A stretch of DNA of 64,000 nucleotides from Timema cristinae (GCA_039000515.1 JBCFYV010011135.1:5144212-5208211); one strand, 5' to 3'. Counted from the first letter of the stretch, positions 35,090 through 47,002 are shown. Made by a program: numbers and translations. The notes: a model not told the origin generated them from the sequence alone.

Positions 35090-37490
35090 TCTTTCAGGTA
35101 TTTAATAATAATTGTTATTGTGCAGAAAATCTAATGTGTCTGATACCCTACTCACCCCTCAATGCAAAACTTGGACTCAACCATTTCAATCAACAAATGA
35201 TAGCTTGAAACTTTAATCTCACAATCTTAGAGATATTTATCAAGCACACTAAAAGTCTTCAAAACTAAAAAATTCATATAAACTCGAAATTAATACAATA
35301 AATGGTAGTATGGATGTTATAGCAGAAAGAAGAACACATTTCACACGTTACAAAAATATAATGTCTGCCATATCTGTTCCTACGCACGTTAGCTCGCCAG
35401 AAATTAGTGATGAAGTGTTTGGGCCACGATATATTGGACTACACTTTTCAGTTGAATTAAAATAAATAAAACTTTATTAATCTTGTCTTATTCAATGATC
35501 TAAATATAACATTAAAATTGTAAGTGATTAAGAATATAATTACAAGAGAGCGGCCATCTTAATTTGATCAAAATATCATAATTCTCAATATAACACATTG
35601 TGATATATCGATGATAGATATATATCGATAAATTATGGAAAATTGCCATCCCAAGTCTACAAATTACATATCGATTGTTTGTTTAAAATTGATTCATGTA
35701 TTCTGAAGTCTCACTTAATAAAAAGTGTGTCAAAGTTGTTAAGTTCCTACCTGTTTTTACTGTCATAATGTCAGGTCCTATTATATTCAAGACAATTTAT
35801 TTTTCATTCAGAACACCTCAAAATGTCAGGTTCGTATTATATTCGGGGCAATACGGTATATTTACAATTTGCCGGCATTCAAGTAACATGATGCACCGTC
35901 ATGCTTTCCAATTACCCTAAACTTATTATCCTATCAGTAAAAATAACTAGCAAGGTACAGAAATATTACAAAGACATAAATCAGCAGGGAAGTTTGATTT
36001 GACACACCAAGTGTAGTGCCCCAGATTTCATTATTATATGATTTAATTAAAGGTTGAATCGGGAAAAATCACTCTGTTCATATATTGGAACAAGGTAGTA
36101 AACGTAAAAAGTTATAAATAAGCTAATGTTTTACTAAAAAATATTATAATTAGCTACCAGGTATCTCTTAAATTTGCACACAGTAATATATCTTAATCTA
36201 ATCATAAATAAAACTGTCTTGGTATGAGAAATACCTATAACACAATAACATACCTAAAACATACAAATATATCTATTCAACTCTGGTATCGAATATCTGA
36301 CTAGTTATATAAAGCTCCAAAATAGTCTCTTGTAAGCTAGGGCTTGATACAACATAGTTCTGGTCTTAACCATACTGTCACTATTAAACCTAGGTATTGT
36401 TATTATCCTAGTCCCCGAAAAGTGGGAAAGACCTACCATTTACTATCTAATTAAACAAAGCCCATTATGAATATAAACAATACCTCAAGGATATGGAATA
36501 TTAAAGATAAATATACATTTCTAAGCCAACCAAAATAAAAAACATAATTAAAGTGAATCAGTCTTAAGGACTCGCAATAGATGCCAAAGTTCCAGTTCTA
36601 ATCTAAGACTTTAAAACCATTCAATGCTACAACTATCATCTTCATGAATGTTATTTCGATTGTGGGCTTCATATTGTTACAAAGCATAAATAATACATAA
36701 ATCGGATGCGGTTTCTAATCCCCAATTTTGTAAATAAACAAAAATGAAAAATTAGATTGAAATATGGTTTATAGCTAAAAACTAATCAATGGGTAAACCC
36801 TAAATAATTTTTAAAAAAACAAAAAAAAATATTATTTGAAAGATAACTCCAGCTTACGTAGTTAGTAAGCTCCTAATATTGTCCAATATCAAAGAGTACA
36901 GAATACACTGGGATTGTGGCTTTTATGCAGCTATTTCTCACTGGGGTAATAGTGTGGAGAGACACTACTTGACCCACCGTCCACGATGCGATCACCTAAC
37001 ATGAATAACACGCACCCAACTGTCTTGTGCATGTGTAGTACATCTGGTAGTTAGGGATTTCCATGAAGAGATGGGGAGGGGGGGTTAATTGGAATAGCTG
37101 TCACTTCTTCCCTTGAAGGTCGCACCTGAGCAGTGAGTATAGCGTCCAAGCATAGGTGGGGGGTTGAGAGAAAACTTTGTGGCTTGTAGTTCAGATCCCG
37201 TTGACCACTTGGTTGTAGTGCATGGTTTTGTTGATGTTGGTTAACCGGGCACATCGTCTGCTATAATGGGGTAAGTGCGCCATTGGATTTAAGTGTGAGG
37301 AGTTGTAGACATGTTGTATCATTGCAACGGTACAATGAGATAATTGATTATTACCTATTCTGAATGTTGCAATTCTGAGAGCTAATAATCGAAGTAGCGA
37401 GAATTGTAATGTTAAGATCGATTCTCGATTCTTTCGATACCAGTAAGAATCGAGGGTATTGAGGAGTCAAGTTTAACAGCCCTAGTTGGA
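35090..37490. mobile_element. dispersed repeat R3, copy 1, split by an insertion
   Basis: Positions 35090-35890 and 37330-37490 together match the contiguous copy at 40970-41815. Shared phrases include TTTAATCTCACAATCTTA, TTGCCATCCC and TCTACATATTA-like words, and TTCGGGGCAATACGGTATA. The right part has the intact sequence GTAATGTTAAGATCGATTC at about 37407-37425, which is the empty counterpart of the piggyBac target in copy 2. The middle 1.4 kb is foreign. Confidence 0.65.
35891..37329. other. 1.4-kb insertion splitting R3 copy 1
   Basis: This sequence is absent from R3 copy 2. It is AT-rich on the left and more GC-rich at 36900-37260. A 67-codon minus-strand frame at 37051-37254 has no recognised domain. 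No clear terminal repeats were found, so its class is unknown. Confidence 0.4.
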
Positions 37491-37895
37491 AAGGTAATCA
37501 AAAATAGCACAGCAAAATAAAATTCAATTATTTAAATCATTCGATTATGCCCACCAACATCCCCCCCCCCCCAATTCATTTGAGGATTTAACCATGTTGA
37601 ATACTAAAGAGTGGCAATGAGATTTTTAGTTTATAATATTGATTATTGCAATATCAATTGATACTGTGTGTATTGAGTAATCAAGTATCAATATCGGGCA
37701 ATAACTGGCTAGCTATTTTTAATGATAACATTAACATTATCTAAAAAAAAAATCCTAAAAATCCACAAAAATAACTAAATATTCTGTGATTTGTGTTATG
37801 CCTTTAAAATCCGTGAGAATGGACAAAATTTGTAATAAAGGCAGGCCTGCATTATTGTGTTGATATTAAATAAAGATCTAAATGTTCAAGACATC

Positions 37896-38051
37896 TTGTG
37901 AATGTGGGGAATGCCGGGCCTCCACCGTGGTTCGGATTCCACGTTAAACTGTAGGTCCTTCATTTCATCTCACAATCACCCTACCATTACACATTAGCGT
38001 AAGTGCGTATAACCCGAATGGGTAGTAAGACGCGGTGCTAATAATAATAAT
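37896..38051 (+). repeat. SINE family 1, 5'-truncated
   Basis: Starts in the body at about CTTGTGAATGTGGGGAATGC, continues through CCACCGTGGTTCGGATTCC and ends with the shared tail and (AAT)n. Confidence 0.88.
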
Positions 38052-38593
38052 CTAAATGTTACTTTTTGATGTAAACCAATCCTTAGTCTGAGATTTTTCG
38101 ATGACCCCTAGATTTTGAAGCTACAAATTTGGGGGGGAAATTCATCTTGGATTCAGATAAATATAGAACTTTCTCATAGTCTATATAGCAGTAAGGATTT
38201 TTTTAAATCAATCATCAGTTAACTAGGCCTATCCTAAAAAAATATTTAGAAGAAATTATATTTTTGCTACCCATATGAAACACTCTTCATGCATAATTTT
38301 GATTATAGACATTTTTTACCAATTTTAAATCCTCAAAAATCAGTTTTCAGTATACTCTAGTATGAAATTTGTTCAAAAAACAAATTTATAAAGCAATTAT
38401 CATGGAAACACTTTCTTAGCACTTGCTACTATCACACTAAACTCATATTTAGAGAAAGAAACATAGGTGATTTTTTTTAAATTGTAAAAACCTTTATGAA
38501 TATAAGTCCAAACATAGCTTATTGATAGATTGTTGTGTGGATGTGATAGCGCATTTGTTGAGAGTATAATGGGAATGTAATATTGTGTTGAAG
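38052..38593. other. SMC4 intron G-H, last part
   Basis: No recognisable gene or repeat. The acceptor before exon H is TTGAAG, with no long polypyrimidine tract. Confidence 0.45.
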
Positions 38594-38777
38594 TGTTCGT
38601 CCGCCCAAAAAGACCTGGAAGAACATTGTGAACTTGTCTGGTGGGGAGCGCACTCTCTCTTCCCTTGCACTTGTGTTTGCGCTCCACTACTACAAGCCCA
38701 CTCCTCTCTATGTTATGGATGAAATCGACGCTGCCTTGGACTTCAAGAATGTCTCCATTGTTGGCAACTACATCAAG
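38594..38777 (+). CDS. SMC4: SMC4 exon H (ABC signature and Walker B)
   Basis: The first base completes the serine codon left open by exon G, and the exon ends in phase 0 at a GTCAGT donor (38778). It reads VRPPKKTWKNIVN, then the ABC signature LSGGERTLSSLALVFALH, then YYKPTPLYVMDEIDAALDF and KNVSIVGNYIK. LSGGE is the signature motif. PLYVMDEIDAALD is Walker B plus D-loop with the catalytic glutamate present. All residues needed for the C-terminal half of the ATPase site appear intact. The acceptor (TTGAAG) is weak to the eye, but phase and protein continuity support it. Confidence 0.96.
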
Positions 38778-40043
38778 GTCAGTCTATTCTATCCTTCATA
38801 AAGTTAAGGGAATATCTTTAATACAAAATAGAGCTTCTCTACAAGTACCCAAACATTGAACAAAAAACTTTCAAGCGGCTAGGGCTTTGAATGTCGTATC
38901 ATCAGAATTTAATTAAAATCATTAAATATTAAAAAAAAGTTGGATGAATCATTTGCTGGTCAACCAAATATTTTTTAAATTGACCATCAAATGTTTATAC
39001 AAAAATACAACAATAATTTTAAGCTCTTAGAATTAAGTTTTGAATTTAAGTTTAAATATTGTTATTACTCAACCTCATATATTATCTAGAATAACACTAT
39101 CATAAGTAACTCTCAAATTGTAAGACCGGTCATGAGCTAAAATTTATATTAATAAATAATAGAAATGAGACGCTTAAGTAGAACTTTAGGCCTGCAGCCA
39201 TATTAATAATGTAAACTCACCCTTATTCCCCCAAGAATAAAGGTGGATATGCAATAAATAATTAACAGAGATAAAAAGGGAATAAATGCATAGGAGCCGA
39301 TAGGACAATCGTAAGGCAAATATACAGCACTCGGGCAGATCTGTCTTAGCCTCCCCAAAGCCCACTCTACAAAGTATAGGGCAATCATAAGGCAAATATA
39401 CAGCACTCGGGCAGATCTGTCTTAAGCCTCCCCAAAGCCCACTCTATAACGTACAAGTTAATCAAAATGTAAAAGATCGTATGACATAGGAACCTAGCAG
39501 AAGAAAAATTTGAGAGAAACATTAGAATAAGTTCAGCAATGTTTTATTTATAAATAACAGATATAATAAATTTAAAAAAAGAATAAATATATATATATAT
39601 ATATTATATATAATAAGAAAAAATATTAATGCAATAGTTAGGGGTTCTAACAATAACCTAATTTTTTTTTATAATAACAAATTATTAGTGTCAACAATGA
39701 ACTTCATAATAAACCCTCTTAATATTAATTTTAATATTCTGATGGGTGTCAATATTTGCCCATAATAAATACATTATAAGTCCGAGGTTTCCTCAAAGAA
39801 CTGAGTCTACATGCATAAAAACACTAACCAACCAGCTACCATTTATTTTAATACAATTCTATACTTTCCTTCTACACAAGTGCAGGTACATGTGTGTTTG
39901 AACTAATGGTATATTTAACTAGCTCAATATATTATTTGCCTAAATGTGTATTTTAATTACCACTATTGATATGACGATACTTACAGTAATGATACAATTG
40001 CAGCAACCAGGGAATACATGTTTATTTGTTTGTTTGTACATAG
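38778..40043. other. SMC4 intron H-I
   Basis: AT-rich intron with a 2-copy tandem duplication at 39303-39445 and a TA-rich run near 39590-39612. No gene. Confidence 0.5.
39303..39445. repeat. roughly 76-bp tandem duplication
   Basis: Two adjacent copies share TAAGGCAAATATACAGCACT, CGGGCAGATCTGTCTTA and CCTCCCCAAAGCCCACTCTA, with a few differences between them. Confidence 0.9.
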
Positions 40044-40193
40044 CAACGAACAAAAAATGCCCAGTTCATCATAATTTCCCTCCGCTCTAACATGTTTGAG
40101 CTGGCCGATCGTCTGGTGGGTATATACAAGACTCACGACTGCACCAGGTGTGCCACCATCAACCCCAAGTTGTATGGACTAGATAATCTGGAG
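40044..40193 (+). CDS. SMC4: SMC4 exon I (C-terminal end of head)
   Basis: The acceptor ACATAG ends at 40043. It is phase 0 and 50 codons long: QRTKNAQFIIISLRSNMFEL, ADRLVGIYKTHDCTRC and ATINPKLYGLDNLE. The NAQFIIISLRxNMFExxDRLxGIYKT block is the conserved end of the SMC4 head. A possible donor (GTAACG) follows at 40194. If it is not used, the frame reads three more codons (VTY) to a TAG at 40203-40205. The usual SMC4 tail after NPK is short, so either ending is plausible. The nearest AATAAA is at 40301. Confidence 0.93.
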
Positions 40194-40300
40194 GTAACGT
40201 ATTAGCTACTCTTGGCAATGCTAACTGAACAATCACTAGACATTTATTCCAGGAAGTGTCTGTAGTATCATTGTATAAAAATGTTGGTTTGTTGTTATAA

Positions 40301-40306
40301 AATAAA
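40301..40306 (+). promoter_or_regulatory. possible SMC4 polyadenylation signal
   Basis: An AATAAA hexamer about 95 bp after the in-frame TAG that would end exon I by read-through. Such hexamers are frequent by chance in DNA this AT-rich. Confidence 0.25.
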
Positions 40307-40969
40307 CAATTCCTTAAAATATCAATAAAATAGCCATCTACAACCAGCCATAATACTTAAAATGACTAGGATTCAGGTGATTGCTTACATTGCATTTAGC
40401 ACAGAATACAATAATTCATACCCAATATCTGAAATTTTGACTATTCTCACACACCTATAGTATATTCTTAACGTCACTTTACCAACACCACCCAAGATCA
40501 TACCAGGCTTACCACCTTACTTCCACCTCAAGAGTCAAACAACTTTTGTTTAAAACATTTTTGTTCCTGCAGTGCGTTTTCGAAATATTTTGATGGCAAG
40601 TTTTCAAATGAACAAGCGGTATACATCACCCAAGACTACAAACCACTTATATAACACACTGATAATTTCTTCACTAGCGTCAGTAGGAGATTAACTAACC
40701 TTTGAATAACCCAAAGCCAAGATAAACATACAATATGTGGGATCCTGAACTTCGGGAAATTGGTTGAGCAGTAAAATATACAGGAGAAATTATTTTAAAA
40801 AAAAGCTAAATGTAAGGACCATACATCAATGTCATGTTTGTACTTATTTTTCATTAAAAATATTAATTAATTAAATTGTTAAACAATGAGATGTCCCAAT
40901 GGCTAAATAATTATATAGGAAAGGAAATTTATCAAAATAAAGAAGGGAAAAATAAACTAGATTCCGATT
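40307..40969. other. DNA after the SMC4 3' end, no gene seen
   Basis: No recognisable coding region or repeat. Confidence 0.45.
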
Positions 40970-41815
40970 CTTAAGTTAACCTCGATTCTTTATTCCGATT
41001 CTTGAACATTTCCTTTTTTATTATTTTACAAAATATTATTGCACAGAAAAGCTGACATGCCTGAAACCCTACTCCCCCCTCAATATGAAACATAGACTCG
41101 ACCATTACAGCATATGTCGTTTGAAACTTTAATCTCACAATCTTATAGATAATTACTAAACACACTAAAAATTTTAAGTCATCCACCATAACTGATCCTA
41201 TGCACGTTAGTTTGTCATAAATTAGTAATGAAGTTTTGGCAACGATATATTGATAATTTAGTGAATTAAAATAAATATAACGGTTTTTTGCTTGATTTTT
41301 ATTAACGTGGTTGATTTTTGTTCTATTTTTATTAAACTTGTTTTATTCAAAGAGCTAAATAAAATATTCTAAATTGAAAAGCGACAAAGAATATAATTAC
41401 AGAAGAGCAGCAATTTTAATTTGATAGGAATATCGTAGCTTTCAATATACATGTTGTGATGTATCAATTAATGATAGATATATCAATATATTACAGAAAA
41501 TTGCCATCCCTAGTCTACATATTATATATCAATTGTTTGTTTAGAATTGATTCATATATTCTGACAGTCCCACTTAAATATTACTTTAAAAAAATCAAAA
41601 TGTTAAGTTTTTACCTCTTGTTACTGTCAAAATGTTAGGGCCATACTATATTCGGGCTATTACAGTATATTTACAATTTTCCGGCATTTAAGTGAAACGG
41701 CAACTAATCTAATATGAGAGATAATCGATTATCACCTATTTTGATGTTGGAGTTTTGTTTAGCTGCCAGTTTTATTGCGAGCTAAGAAATGAAGTAGTGA
41801 GAATCGTAATGTTAA
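40970..41815. mobile_element. dispersed repeat R3, copy 2, broken by a piggyBac insertion
   Basis: Contiguous counterpart of the split copy at 35090-37490. It ends at GTAATGTTAA, where copy 1 continues with GATCGATTCTC and this copy continues with the piggyBac terminus CCCTCGAGTAGG. The left part has several CCGATTCTT motifs. Confidence 0.65.
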
Positions 41816-42060
41816 CCCTCGAGTAGGCGTGCTGGGGTATAAAGTACCTTAATTGTGTGTGTTTTAGCACACTCAGGTGCCTGGCAGACGTGTTGCTCTG
41901 TCTAATCTTTCAATGTGACCTTGACTATTGTTTGGTGTGGTTAGGTTAGTTTTCAGTGAAATAAATTAGTGCCTCTGAAAATTGAATTTATTTGAAAGAG
42001 AGTATTACTGGGGTATTGCATACCCCACATGCCCACTCGAGTCATGTAAGTTTTTATATA

Positions 42061-44322
42061 CCGTATTGGCCCGAAAATAAGCCGCATTTTTTTCCAAGAA
42101 AAAGCTCTCATAAATCTCTAATGCGGCCTATAATCGCACTCTTAGATAATACACATCCAATTTTGTACCTATAGGATATGCACGTTGTTAAATCGATATA
42201 TCTCGCCACCGCTATTTAAAAATAAATGAACCTTGAAAGTTGACAAAATTATTAAAAAATATATGAACCATGACAGTTGGCAAAGTTATTTAAAATTAGA
42301 TGAACCATGACAGTTGGCAAAGTTATTTAAAAATAGATGAAGAATTACTATCTTATTTGTGTGGACAATATTTGAGCCATAATGGCTGCAAAATAAAATT
42401 ATTTTTTCAGCGCATTCTATCGGCATAATATCCTTTCGGTAAAGTGAGCTTTAATATTTCTAGTGAGATTTTGTTTCAGTATGTTGGTCAACATTTATTT
42501 TCATGTGAGAACAATAACTTAATGCGTGTATTAAATTCAGAACATTTATTCTATTGTGAGAACAATAATTTACTGCGTGTATTAAATTAGGAACATTTAT
42601 TCTATTTATTTTATTCTAGTGCGTGTATTAAACTCGGAAGTGCAATATGACGGATCATGTCGAGAAAAAAGCTGGTTTTAGCCAGGGAATTAGACGAAGC
42701 TATGATGCGAATTTTAAATTAGCGGTGATAAACTATGCAGAAACTACAAGTAATAGGGAAGCGGGAAGAAAATACGGAATTGATGAAAAAAACATATGTC
42801 GCTGGATTTTAGAAAAAAACAAACTTAAGAACGCCATCTCAACGCGAAAAGCCTTTCGAGGACCCAGGCATGGCCGAAATCCTGAAATTGATACGCGTGT
42901 TCTTTCTTTTGTAAAGGAAAAAAGACGTGATGGATGTCCAATAAGTCGCGATGTAATCAGATTGAAGGCACAAGAAATTGCAAGAGAGCTACAAGTGCCA
43001 CATAGGGAATTCAAGGCAAGCATTGGGTGGTGCCGAAGATTCATGCGCAGAAGTGATCTGTCACTAAGACGAAGAACTTCTCTAGCGCAAAAGTTGCCCA
43101 CTGACTACGCGGAGAAATTGGTGAAATATCAACGATTTGTAATTAGTCTCCGTAAACAAAATGACTATCTTCTTAGTCAGATTGGAAACGCCGATGAAAC
43201 ACCTGTGTATTTCGACATGCCAAGTAATACTTGCGTGGATGAAAAGGGATCCAAATCTATTGTTGTAAAGACCACTGGCAATGAAAAATTGCGCATTACA
43301 GCTATGTTGGCTGTAACTGCTGATGGTAGGAAGCTACCCCCGTATGTAATTTTAAGAAGAAAAACCCTCCCGAAAGAAACCCTGCCCAGTGGAATCATTG
43401 TCAGGTGTCAAGAGAAGGGGTGGATGACAGCAGAATTAATGTGCGATTGGCTAGCAGTGGTGTGGAATAGAAGACTTGGAGCTCTTCTAAAAAAGCGGGC
43501 AATGCTAGTGCTTGATGCATTCACAGGGCATCTTACTCCAGATGTAAAAAATAAAGTCAAGGCAACAAATTCAGATCTTGTTGTTATTCCAGGAGGTATG
43601 ACTTCACACCTACAAGTCCTTGATGTGGTTGTGAATAAACCCTTCAAGGACAACCTCCGAAGAGAGTATTCAGATTGGCTTTTGTCAGGAGATCATCCCC
43701 TAACCCCTAGTGGCAAAATTAAGAAGCCTTCGTTGAACCTGCTTTGCAAGTGGATATTAACTGCTTGGGGAAGGATATCTGCTGAATCCATTGTCCACAG
43801 ATTTAAGAAATGCTGCCTATCCAATAAGATGGATGGCACAGAAGATGATATTTTGTGGGAGGAACATCCAGAGGAGACCAATGAGAGTGAAGAAAGTGAC
43901 ACTGATGAGAGCAGTGATGAATAATTTTTAATTCCTCTCAAAGTGTCTCATTGTTGGCCTATTTTTTCAGTGATCACATTTTAAGTGTATCATTATTTTT
44001 TAATTTCCAAGTGGCCTCATTTTGAATATGAACAACTTACCTTTTTTTTCCCAAGCGATTCAATTTGAGTATGAATAACTTACTCTTTTATTTCCAAGTG
44101 ACATTATTTTAAGTGTAAATATTGTGAGTTTTTTCTATGAAAGTAATTTTATTTAAGTAACCTAATTTTAAGTATAAGCACCTACCATTAAACAATTTCT
44201 ATTTTCAAATGATTTAATACACTGATCATATTCAATTGGGAATATTGTTTTTCCTCTAAAAGTTGTCGAAAATTTGGGGTGCGGCCTATATTCGGGGGCG
44301 GCCTATTTTCGGGCCAATACGG
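42061..44322 (+). mobile_element. complete pogo/Tigger-type DNA transposon
   Basis: The left end CCGTATTGGCCCGAAAATAA and the reverse complement of the right end CCGTATTGGCCCGAAAATAG are inverted repeats extending a few bases further (GCCGC), with one mismatch. The left flank is TA, the expected target. The right flank is TG, at the start of a TG/TA microsatellite, so the target duplication is imperfect. The 2,262-bp element holds one uninterrupted transposase. Two sets of internal repeats lie upstream of the gene: about three units of roughly 48 bp at 42226-42340 and three of roughly 60 bp at 42500-42630. Confidence 0.93.
42647..43924 (+). CDS. pogo/Tigger-type transposase, intact
   Basis: An uninterrupted 425-codon frame from ATG at 42647. 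Residues about 14-60 (RRSYDANFKLAVINYAE through KNICRWILEKN) look like a Brinker/psq-type helix-turn-helix. Residues about 66-150 (FRGPRHGRNPEIDTRV to FMRRSDLSLRRRTSL) match the CENP-B-type DNA-binding helix-turn-helix. The DDE-superfamily catalytic domain follows. Aspartates are present at all three expected places: D183 in NADETPVYF, D290 in AMLVLDAFTGHL and D326 in SHLQVLDVVVNKPFK, a DDD triad. The tail is acidic (ESEESDTDESSDE). It normally cuts and pastes its own element in the nucleus. Nothing in the frame suggests it is dead; domestication is possible, but the flanking inverted repeats argue for a recent transposon. Confidence 0.95.
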   Translation: MTDHVEKKAGFSQGIRRSYDANFKLAVINYAETTSNREAGRKYGIDEKNICRWILEKNKLKNAISTRKAFRGPRHGRNPEIDTRVLSFVKEKRRDGCPISRDVIRLKAQEIARELQVPHREFKASIGWCRRFMRRSDLSLRRRTSLAQKLPTDYAEKLVKYQRFVISLRKQNDYLLSQIGNADETPVYFDMPSNTCVDEKGSKSIVVKTTGNEKLRITAMLAVTADGRKLPPYVILRRKTLPKETLPSGIIVRCQEKGWMTAELMCDWLAVVWNRRLGALLKKRAMLVLDAFTGHLTPDVKNKVKATNSDLVVIPGGMTSHLQVLDVVVNKPFKDNLRREYSDWLLSGDHPLTPSGKIKKPSLNLLCKWILTAWGRISAESIVHRFKKCCLSNKMDGTEDDILWEEHPEETNESEESDTDESSDE

Positions 44323-44462
<140 letters not shown>

Positions 44463-44730
44463 ATAATTGATAATTCATAAATGATTAAATTTCTATGCAA
44501 CCCTCATAATTATTTTTTGGGTATTTTTTATTTTTATTTTTAATAGAGTTAAGAAGCTTGTGTTATATTCCTTTCAAGGTTATAAAATATAGAGTTATTG
44601 AATTTACATCTTGTTTTGTCCTAAAAATATTTCCATTTTTATTTACTACTCTGTTATAACCAATTGGTTGTAGAAATTGAAAAATCTAGTAAGGGAAAAA
44701 AATCAAATAAATTCTTATTTATTTAGAATG

Positions 44731-45082
44731 ATGTTTCCTGAAGAAATTGCAAATTATTCCAGGAGCTGTCAGATGATGAAGAATATATTGATGATTCTGA
44801 TGAAGATGGGGAAATTTTAATTCATAGTGACCATGTTAGTGAGTCTGAACAAGATTGTGTTTCTTCAGATGAAAATAGTAAAACTACAACTAATGAAGAT
44901 TATTTTACCGGAAAAGATAGAGAATGTATTTGGAGGAAATCTGACTTTTCAAAGAAAGGAAAAATTCACACAAAAAACATAGTCAAAGTATCTCCTGGTG
45001 CCAAACTTCTTGCAATGGATATAAAAGGGGAATATCGGCATATCATAAAATTATTGATATGGTTATGTTAAATGACATTGTA
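44731..45082 (+). pseudogene. piggyBac transposase, N-terminal fragment
   Basis: An ATG at 44731 gives MFPEEIANYS. A frameshift then leads to ELSDDEEYIDDSDEDGEILI, then NEDYFTGKDRECIWRKSDFS, and finally HTKNIVKVSPGAKLLAMDIK. The acidic N-terminus, the YFxGKDxxxxWxK block and HxxNIVxxxPG are characteristic of piggyBac transposases. A second shift near 45045 leads to IIDMVMLNDIV, the start of the next conserved block, and the sequence then enters the gap. The catalytic domain is not available. Confidence 0.82.
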
Positions 45083-45182
45083 NNNNNNNNNNNNNNNNNN
45101 NNNNNNNNNNNNNNNNNNNNNNNNNNNNNNNNNNNNNNNNNNNNNNNNNNNNNNNNNNNNNNNNNNNNNNNNNNNNNNNNNN
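45083..45182. other. assembly gap, 100 N
   Basis: Exactly 100 N, the usual placeholder for a join of unknown size. Nothing on the two sides can be shown to be contiguous: the piggyBac coding sequence on the left is not continued on the right. Confidence 1.
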
Positions 45183-45955
45183 GGTAATGGTTGCCTTTTA
45201 AATTGACCGTTACTGCCCTTTCCCCTAACCTAGGTTTCATGCTATCTGAATTCATCAGGTAAAAGTGTGAAATGCGCAACACAACTTTTTAAAAGAGGAA
45301 ACCAATGCCAGAAATGTAAAGTGTTCTTTCTTTCATTGTAAAAGCCATATTGTGTTTGTTTCTATCCACCTTTCCTACACCTTCTTACAATTATAATACA
45401 ATTTATTATATTTTGGGTATTAATAATATTATTGTCAACAAGATGTGTGTTAAGTAGTATTTGTCTGAGCTAATATAAATTGCACTAGTGTTGTATTAAC
45501 AAATAATTCAAACCAGTCTAATTCGAGAGAAATTTCTGTGATAAGTATGGTAGGATTTATACCAGAATCAGTTCCACTGAAATTATGAGATGTGGGTTGA
45601 AAATTTGAATCATTTTTCTAAACATATTCAACAGTTTTATTTATTTTTGTATGTTTTGTAAGCCTACAAATAGGTTGTTTCGAAAGAATTTCTATGTTTA
45701 TTTCTGCATCCAAACTCTCACTTTTATTTACACAAAACAAACCTTCAATTTCACTGTCAATATCCGAATTGGCATTGGTAAAAAAACTGTAAGATTTCTC
45801 ATCTTCAAACAATCGTAAACCATTAAAACCAACCATTTTAACAAAACATGGACCAAACACAAAGTAAACAAACAAAAAGGAGTTCAACAAAAGAAGAATG
45901 AAAACAATGTATTTTTTGTTTTTGTTGCTAAAACATAATATCATAAGTAAATAAC
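45183..45955. other. start of second contig, no gene seen
   Basis: Repeat R2 is present at about 45300-45415. A 108-codon minus-strand frame (45618-45944) with a hydrophobic start has no recognised domain and no supporting signals. Confidence 0.4.
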
Positions 45956-47002
45956 CAGAGCTGCCACCCTTCTGGGAAAAGGGGTAATGTCAGAGAATTT
46001 GGTTTGACCTGTAAAAATCAGGAAAATGTCAGAGAATTTTTAAATTTCATAAAAATACTGGATTTAAAAGTACAAAGTCAAATTTTTAAAAGTGTTTAAC
46101 TTTTTGCTAACAAGCTATTTTTACATTACAATTACTATTACTTTTACATGTATTAATTAAATAAAATTGTGATGGTAATTTGTGAACTTACAGTGAAGGC
46201 TATTAATATATGGTGGCTTACGTAATCCAAGAACATCTTAGTATGTGTAAACATCAGCGTATGCGCCGTGGTCACCGCTATAGTTGTGGGAATGCGTAAG
46301 CACAGCCTTCGATACGGCATGTAATACACATGCGAGTCTTTGACCTTTTGTTTTCTTAATTCCGAAATAGTAACAAATCAGCAATTTATTGTTATTTTCT
46401 ATCATTTGTAACTTAATTGTTTCTTAAATAAGGTTTTAATTAATTATTATTTTATGGCGTTATAGCAAAATTGTTTATCTAACACATTGTTTAAAAATGA
46501 GGTGGCCCAATGAAGTAATCCATTGTTTGTGTTATTTGTACTCTCTTCTTCTTTGTGTTTGATAAAGGCAACAATGCCGAAATATTATTTTATTTTATTT
46601 GTTTTAAAATGTGTGTGTGACTATAAAGTGTTTTGCCTCTCAACCACCCACTATTTACAACTAGAAATAAATCTTTTGTGTAAATGGGTGGAAAGCAGTG
46701 CATCCATAGGCCTACTTCAAACACAAGATTCAAATAAACAAGTAAGATTATTTTACTTATTTATAATAGGCCCAGGCCCTGAAGTTTTTAATCTTTAATA
46801 AACCTGGTTATCATTAATATGGAGCTGTGGCATGGACTACATGCATTGCATGTAATAACAGAAAGGTTGAGGTTTGAATACTGGTTAGGTGCACTTCACA
46901 TTACTGCCACATTATATTGTGTTGTTGGAAATATTATATTTTCGTCTGGAAAGCCTGAAAATGTCAGGTAATCTCAATCTTAAAAAACTAGTGGCAAACC
47001 TG
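45956..47002. mobile_element. possible hAT-like element
   Basis: The left end CAGAGCTGCCACCCTTCT and the reverse complement of the right end CAGGTTTGCCACTAG are similar. ATAAC lies directly beside each end (45951-45955 and 47003-47007). The inner subterminal parts share AAAATGTCAG. The short direct repeat makes this tentative. Confidence 0.35.

Noticed and set aside
42733..43941. Minus-strand frames of 73-122 codons within the pogo element
   Set aside because: They are shadows of the intact plus-strand transposase.
45043..45282. An open frame spanning the N run
   Set aside because: It is open only because the unknown bases contain no stops.
45618..45944. A 108-codon minus-strand frame with a hydrophobic N-terminus
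   Set aside because: No domain, no homology recognised and no splice or promoter support. It could be chance in AT-rich DNA.
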